DNA of 19,745 nt from Mucidula mucida (lineage: Eukaryota > Basidiomycota > Agaricomycetes > Agaricales > Physalacriaceae). The notes under the pieces are model-generated. The model made no database searches. It saw only the letters and a list, made by a program, of their open reading frames with translations, and was not told where the DNA came from. Positions 16,078 to 19,745 of the stretch are shown here, in pieces (the first letter of the stretch is position 1; each line of letters begins with the position of its first letter). A program made the position numbers and the translations under genes. The stretch covers positions 1-19,745 of the forward strand of contig JADNYV010000622.1 of assembly GCA_015501055.1 (NCBI GenBank). Direction: 5' to 3'.

Positions 16078-17909
16078 CTTGAAGACACGGCTGGCGCGTC
16101 AGAGACCGAACGTTCTGTGCCCTGGAGGAGGCTGAACAGGAGTGTCTTTGGAAGCGAAAGATTGCGTTGAAAGAGAAAAGGCGACGCGATGTTTGGCAGT
16201 GTTTGGCGGTGCGCGCCTGTCTTACGCTAAAAACCATTTCCGAGCCATCCGTGCATAACATACTGATGGTCAATCTCTCAGCGTTCCTCTGTGGACCGTG
16301 CCGTGTATCGACTTCCTTCCTTCCTTCCTTCCTTCCTCAGCACTTCGATCGACTGCCAAAGGAGTACTATAGACAACCCGGAAGGACGAAGCCTTTGTCC
16401 TGTTCCACGGCGGTCCATCCAGCGACCAATTGAAAGCGATAGAGCCGCTGTAAGTATCGCCCATTTTGCTTGGTTGAATGATATTATGACCATGCTACGT
16501 AGCTGTACACAGTGGTTGTTTTATAATAGAAGGGAACAATTGTCTTCCCTTCGCTATAAAGTCGGGTATCGAGACTATACGGTGCACATTGCCGGACTGG
16601 AGGTTGGATCAGCCACCTGGGTAAGGGCGCGCACGGAGCTCGACAAACATTGCTCTACGTCTGTGCTCGTTAAATTTCCCACTCATCGGAATCAAGGACA
16701 CGTCTCTTCCGGATTTCTCGGATGCGACATGACTCGTATCTCCACGCTTCAAGCTTCGGCGCCGGTTAAGTGACTTATCAGACTAAGGAAAGGACTGCAG
16801 TCAAAGAAACAGAGAACGGCGGGGAGGTCAATGCTCGCTTCTGTGCAGTAGGTTGTCCTAAAAGATGTGATCCGTATAACGGTAAGCCCTTTTGATCAAT
16901 TGAAATAGCGCTTCCGCTCAACTTTTGAAGATTATCGCCACACTTCGATGATTCTCAAAGTACCAGCAATGTTTCGAATTTATCGCCTCAAACTACGCCT
17001 CGTGGTGCGCTGTGCGGCTTTATATGTCGTTCTATCGTTGGCCTCAGCCTGACCATATTAGCTCGAATTCGATACTTGTACTATTGTTCGCGGGAAGCAC
17101 GCTCCACATCATCGGCTTTGGGCTAGCGAGAGCGCTTGCGCGCTCGTTATATCTCACCATCGACTACCTGCGCTCCCCTCATTCTCTTTCGCCGTGGAAA
17201 TCTTTGTAGATTCTTCGTCCATTCTTTATTCTCGCCGTGTCGCGTACAAGCGCGCCCCAAGCTTCGGGATCATCTACAGAGCGTACTAGAATAACTACGC
17301 GGACTTTGCTGGCGAAGACTTCAATGGCCTCTTACTAGAACCAAGGGAACGACGCCAAATCCCGAGCCTGCACACGCTCAACCCCCGCCACTTCCGATTC
17401 AGGTCGCTCCCGTTCAATACCAACCACCGAGCGCGTTCACCCCAAGCACGCCGATGGGACCTCCATGTGCATTCCGCCGACCAGTTCATGCCCCGTCCCA
17501 GAGTGTGACCCACAGTCTGATCGTTTACTTTCGCGTATCGGAAGGCAAATGCAGAGGGAAAAAAAGCGCTTGCCAAGGTTCTGGAAATCGTGAAGAGGCA
17601 CGCGCAGTGAAGGCCCCGGTAGTCTAGTCACTGATGGCGGAATGAAGATCCCTTTGAAAGGTATTGCTATGATACTATGGACATTTCCTCTATGTTACTT
17701 ACTACTATGGTCTCTTCCATACCCATACCCACCTTCTGTTACCTGTGTCTTCTTTACTTAAGCAGAATGTACTATACGGCCGGATCACATCATCAAATTC
17801 GAGCTCTCATGAACATATCGATCAACATATACACTTTTATTAGCAGTTATGAGCCATCCATTATACTGGGTACCGTGAAAGCTCCTGTTCCTTTCACCCC
17901 CAGGCCACC
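16078..17909. other. Intergenic region between the F-box paralogues
   Basis: This holds the upstream region of paralogue B and the downstream region of paralogue A. No gene is recognised. Open but unassigned frames include 16291-16773 (+, 160 codons without an ATG at its start, running through a microsatellite) and a proline-rich reading near 17340-17500 (+). A TATA-like CTATAAAG lies at about 16554 (+). A near-palindrome of GCGAGAGCGCTTGCGCGCTCG lies near 17130. None of these is supported by a second copy or splice model. Confidence 0.4.
16312..16337 (+). repeat. CTTC microsatellite
   Basis: Six and a half uninterrupted CTTC units, about 300 bases upstream of the F-box paralogue B start. 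Confidence 0.95.
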
Positions 17910-19178
17910 CTAGACCAAAGAAAGAACACCGCGGCTTTCCAGTTGAGGCAAAGCAAGGCGCATTTTGTCAGCGAGGGCCTCAGCGATAAACCCCTCGCTA
18001 ACCTCAAAATGGATGCGTCGAACAGCGCTGAATATCGAATGCGCTAGACTGTTATCTAGCAACCGGTATGCTGATTTGAGCGCATCAAAGCTCTTCGAGA
18101 CATTAAACGTGAACGTAAGCTCCGTGAAGTGTAGCCTCGCGTCTGAGTCGGCAGAAAGGGCACGAAACGCGGAAGACCACCACTCGATGTGCTTGCGTAT
18201 CTCACTGACAGAGTCCGAGGTGGCCTTCAGATGTACATGATGGAAGTAGAGACCGGCAAGCGCGATGGGACGGTATGCGGGAAGACTGTTAAACACGAGG
18301 GGGTTCCATCCATCTAGGTCGGGAGATTCAATATACACAAAAAAAAACGGAATGCCTGAAGCCGTGTTTAGATCCAAAATCGGAATACTTAACGATTGCG
18401 ACGTACAAAACACTAGCTCCAATCTAACCACCCCAACTGGAAGGAATCCTTGACGCAGGGTGCCCTGCCAACGCGATAAATGATCCGCATTGTCCGTGCT
18501 AATCTCACACTGCTTCAGGTTGGGGATGTCAAAATCATGCATGAGGCAATGGTGCATTTCCTCCCGTAGATCGCCGTCGACTTTGTAGCGGATGCATTCT
18601 AGCGAGGGAATATGCAAGCGCTGGCGTGTCGCCTCCAAGTTCACCTTGCGACAGCTAACGATACCTGCCAAAGTGACCCGCTTGATATTCGTCCCTGCTA
18701 GGATCCCAAAAAGATGCTGAAAGGCTTCGACGGAATAAATGATGATATCAAGCTCGACAAGAGGCGCGTTTCCCAAGACATTTGGGATCAGGTCAAGATA
18801 GGACTGGGTGGCAACCTGGTCGTCGGAGCCAACGTGCTCGCAAAACGCGACTTTTGTAAGATTGGGAAGAAGTGAAAGCACAGATGCGAGGCGAGACATG
18901 TGGCCAGGTGGTGGAATATAATTGTCAGTGCAGCGTTCGGGGACTGTCACGGCGCGGACGAGTGTCCGGAGATGGGGCATGGATGTGAGGTCGTCAAGCA
19001 CTTTGGCCATCTTCGTGGAGCTGCACAGATCTAGCTGGGCGTCGCGGAATAGAGCACGTTGACCAAGTTCCGACCAGGTCCGCGATACCAAGGCGCACCT
19101 CCGCAGAGTATATGTATCACCGGAAAGATGCTGGATAATCAAGTTGACAAGTTCAAGTGGCAGAGAGGTGTTTGGCAT
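17910..19178 (-). CDS. F-box protein, paralogue A (405 aa after splicing)
   Basis: The frame is open end to end (422 codons), starting MPNTSLPLELVNLIIQHLSG, then YTLRRCALVSRTWSELGQRA: an F-box at residues about 5-47, expected to bind Skp1. However, 18356-18406 is almost certainly an intron: GTACGT donor, CTAAAC branch-like site, TTCAG acceptor, phase 1, exactly where paralogue B has its 61-nt intron. It is 51 nt and stop-free, so it hides inside the frame. Spliced, LELVFC joins IPFFFVYIESPDLDGW and the protein is 405 residues, close to the 396 of B. A 5'-UTR intron, 19188-19236 (49 nt, GTAAGC to CCCAG), precedes the ATG by nine bases. The C-terminal part has no recognisable repeats. The 5' third is duplicated at 1-424. 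Confidence 0.88.
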   Translation of the reverse strand: MPNTSLPLELVNLIIQHLSGDTYTLRRCALVSRTWSELGQRALFRDAQLDLCSSTKMAKVLDDLTSMPHLRTLVRAVTVPERCTDNYIPPPGHMSRLASVLSLLPNLTKVAFCEHVGSDDQVATQSYLDLIPNVLGNAPLVELDIIIYSVEAFQHLFGILAGTNIKRVTLAGIVSCRKVNLEATRQRLHIPSLECIRYKVDGDLREEMHHCLMHDFDIPNLKQCEISTDNADHLSRWQGTLRQGFLPVGVVRLELVFCTSQSLSIPILDLNTASGIPFFFVYIESPDLDGWNPLVFNSLPAYRPIALAGLYFHHVHLKATSDSVSEIRKHIEWWSSAFRALSADSDARLHFTELTFTFNVSKSFDALKSAYRLLDNSLAHSIFSAVRRIHFEVSEGFIAEALADKMRLALPQLESRGVLSLV

Positions 19179-19258
19179 GACCGACTACTGGGAAGAGTTT
19201 ATTGGCGTTGAGAGTCAAGGTCAACAGAAAGCTTACCTCCCTAAAGAGCCTAGCGAAG

Positions 19259-19281
19259 ACGCGTCAGACACGAGCGTTCCA
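19259..19281 (-). promoter_or_regulatory. Conserved block in F-box 5' regions
   Basis: On the plus strand, GCGTCAGACACGAGCGTTC begins at 19261. Paralogue B has GCGTCAGAGACCGAACGTTC at 16096-16115. Both lie some 20-25 bases upstream of the 5'-UTR intron donor. Between otherwise diverged upstream regions this is the clearest shared block. It may be transcribed leader or a promoter element. Confidence 0.35.
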
Positions 19282-19371
19282 ATTTGGTGTAGGAAAAGAA
19301 AGAATAGAGGACACGCACTAATCAAGCCGCTGCTAAAGAGTATATGAATTGTATGTTATCAAGTGAGTCGT

Positions 19372-19421
19372 TGATGGTGGTCACAAAGCAAGAGGTGTAA
19401 CTTGATCGCCAACCACCATCA
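19372..19421. promoter_or_regulatory. 10-bp inverted repeat upstream of F-box paralogue A
   Basis: TGATGGTGGT (19372-19381) and ACCACCATCA (19412-19421) form a perfect dyad about 195 bases upstream of the ATG at 19178. The arms are unchanged in the left repeat copy while nearby bases differ. Confidence 0.35.
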
Positions 19422-19745
19422 CCCCCCTCAAATATCCTCTGCTACACTGTATTCTTTCGTCTACGACTTTCTTCGAGCGCACACTAAGTACAACCTAGCG
19501 TGCATTTGCTGATTGTCCCGGGTTATGCCTTCCACGCAGTGCGTGCCGGTATTTCACTCTTGACGCGGAAAGCAGGGCATCGGACAGCACATATACTGGG
19601 AATCTCGGTACGTCCTTCCAGCCAAAGTGTGTTCCCTGACTCGCATTTATGACGCGGTTCACCAGACACAACACGAGAACACTGCTCCAAGTCCCTTTTA
19701 TCCAAAGCCCGCCAGTGGACCTACGGAATCGCCTTCATCCGTCCT

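Larger units (their letters stand above)
18748..19745. repeat. Right copy of window-bounding direct repeat
   Basis: The counterpart of 1-970. It contains the start of the intact F-box gene and 567 bases upstream of it, and it continues beyond the window. It has the longer form at nearly every indel. At four of five isolated substitutions it has TG or CA where the left copy has CG. Confidence 0.95.

Noticed and set aside
17295..17576. 93-codon minus-strand ORF between the F-box genes
   Set aside because: No recognisable domain or second copy, and an overlapping plus-strand proline-rich reading is equally open; neither can be supported.
17910..19178. Single-exon 422-residue F-box protein
   Set aside because: The frame is open, but a 51-nt in-frame segment has full splice signals at the exact site of the paralogue's intron, so a 405-residue spliced model is preferred.

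Overview
This is eukaryotic DNA, most likely from a basidiomycete fungus of the Agaricomycetes. The genes carry very short introns (about 43-61 nt) with GTRNGT-type donors, CTAAC-like branch points and AG acceptors. There is an expanded F-box family, a chromodomain-bearing Ty3/Gypsy retroelement, a hAT transposon remnant and a small secreted cysteine-containing protein. Nothing suggests bacterial operons. Open reading frames alone mislead here: several genes become clear only after splicing, and those models are mine.

Layout. 1-970 is a decayed copy of the sequence at 18748-19745: the 5' part of an F-box gene plus its upstream region, so the window starts and ends in the same repeat. 971-2775 has no confident gene, though splice-like signals cluster at 2160-2670. 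2776-4884 is the 3' end of a Ty3/Gypsy element (integrase C-terminus, chromodomain, polypurine tract, 3' LTR). Its LTR is interrupted next to its TATA box by a 613-bp internally deleted hAT element that still carries the transposase C-terminal dimerisation segment on the minus strand. 4885-8155 is a degenerate tandem array of an unrecognised gene set: a serine-rich/acidic ORF and, behind it, a hidden three-exon gene at 5995-6505. The retroelement appears to cut into the first array unit. 8340-12648 is a second tandem array (unit about 1.8 kb) of another unrecognised family: a tail remnant, one pseudogene, and one nearly intact gene at 11450 whose C-terminus continues in a shifted frame to 12648. 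12649-13300 is gene-poor.

13305-13775 (minus) encodes a small secreted protein with a second exon and a probable 1-nt frame break. 14760-16011 and 17910-19178 (both minus) are two paralogous F-box genes sharing a phase-1 intron at the same place and an intron just before the ATG. F-box proteins are usually substrate adaptors of SCF ubiquitin ligases.

The window is best read as a fast-evolving accessory region of lineage-specific genes that duplicate in tandem, decay, and receive nested transposons. I found no operon-like system, CRISPR array or tRNA/rRNA gene. The most novel items are the two orphan tandem families and the spliced gene at 5995-6505.
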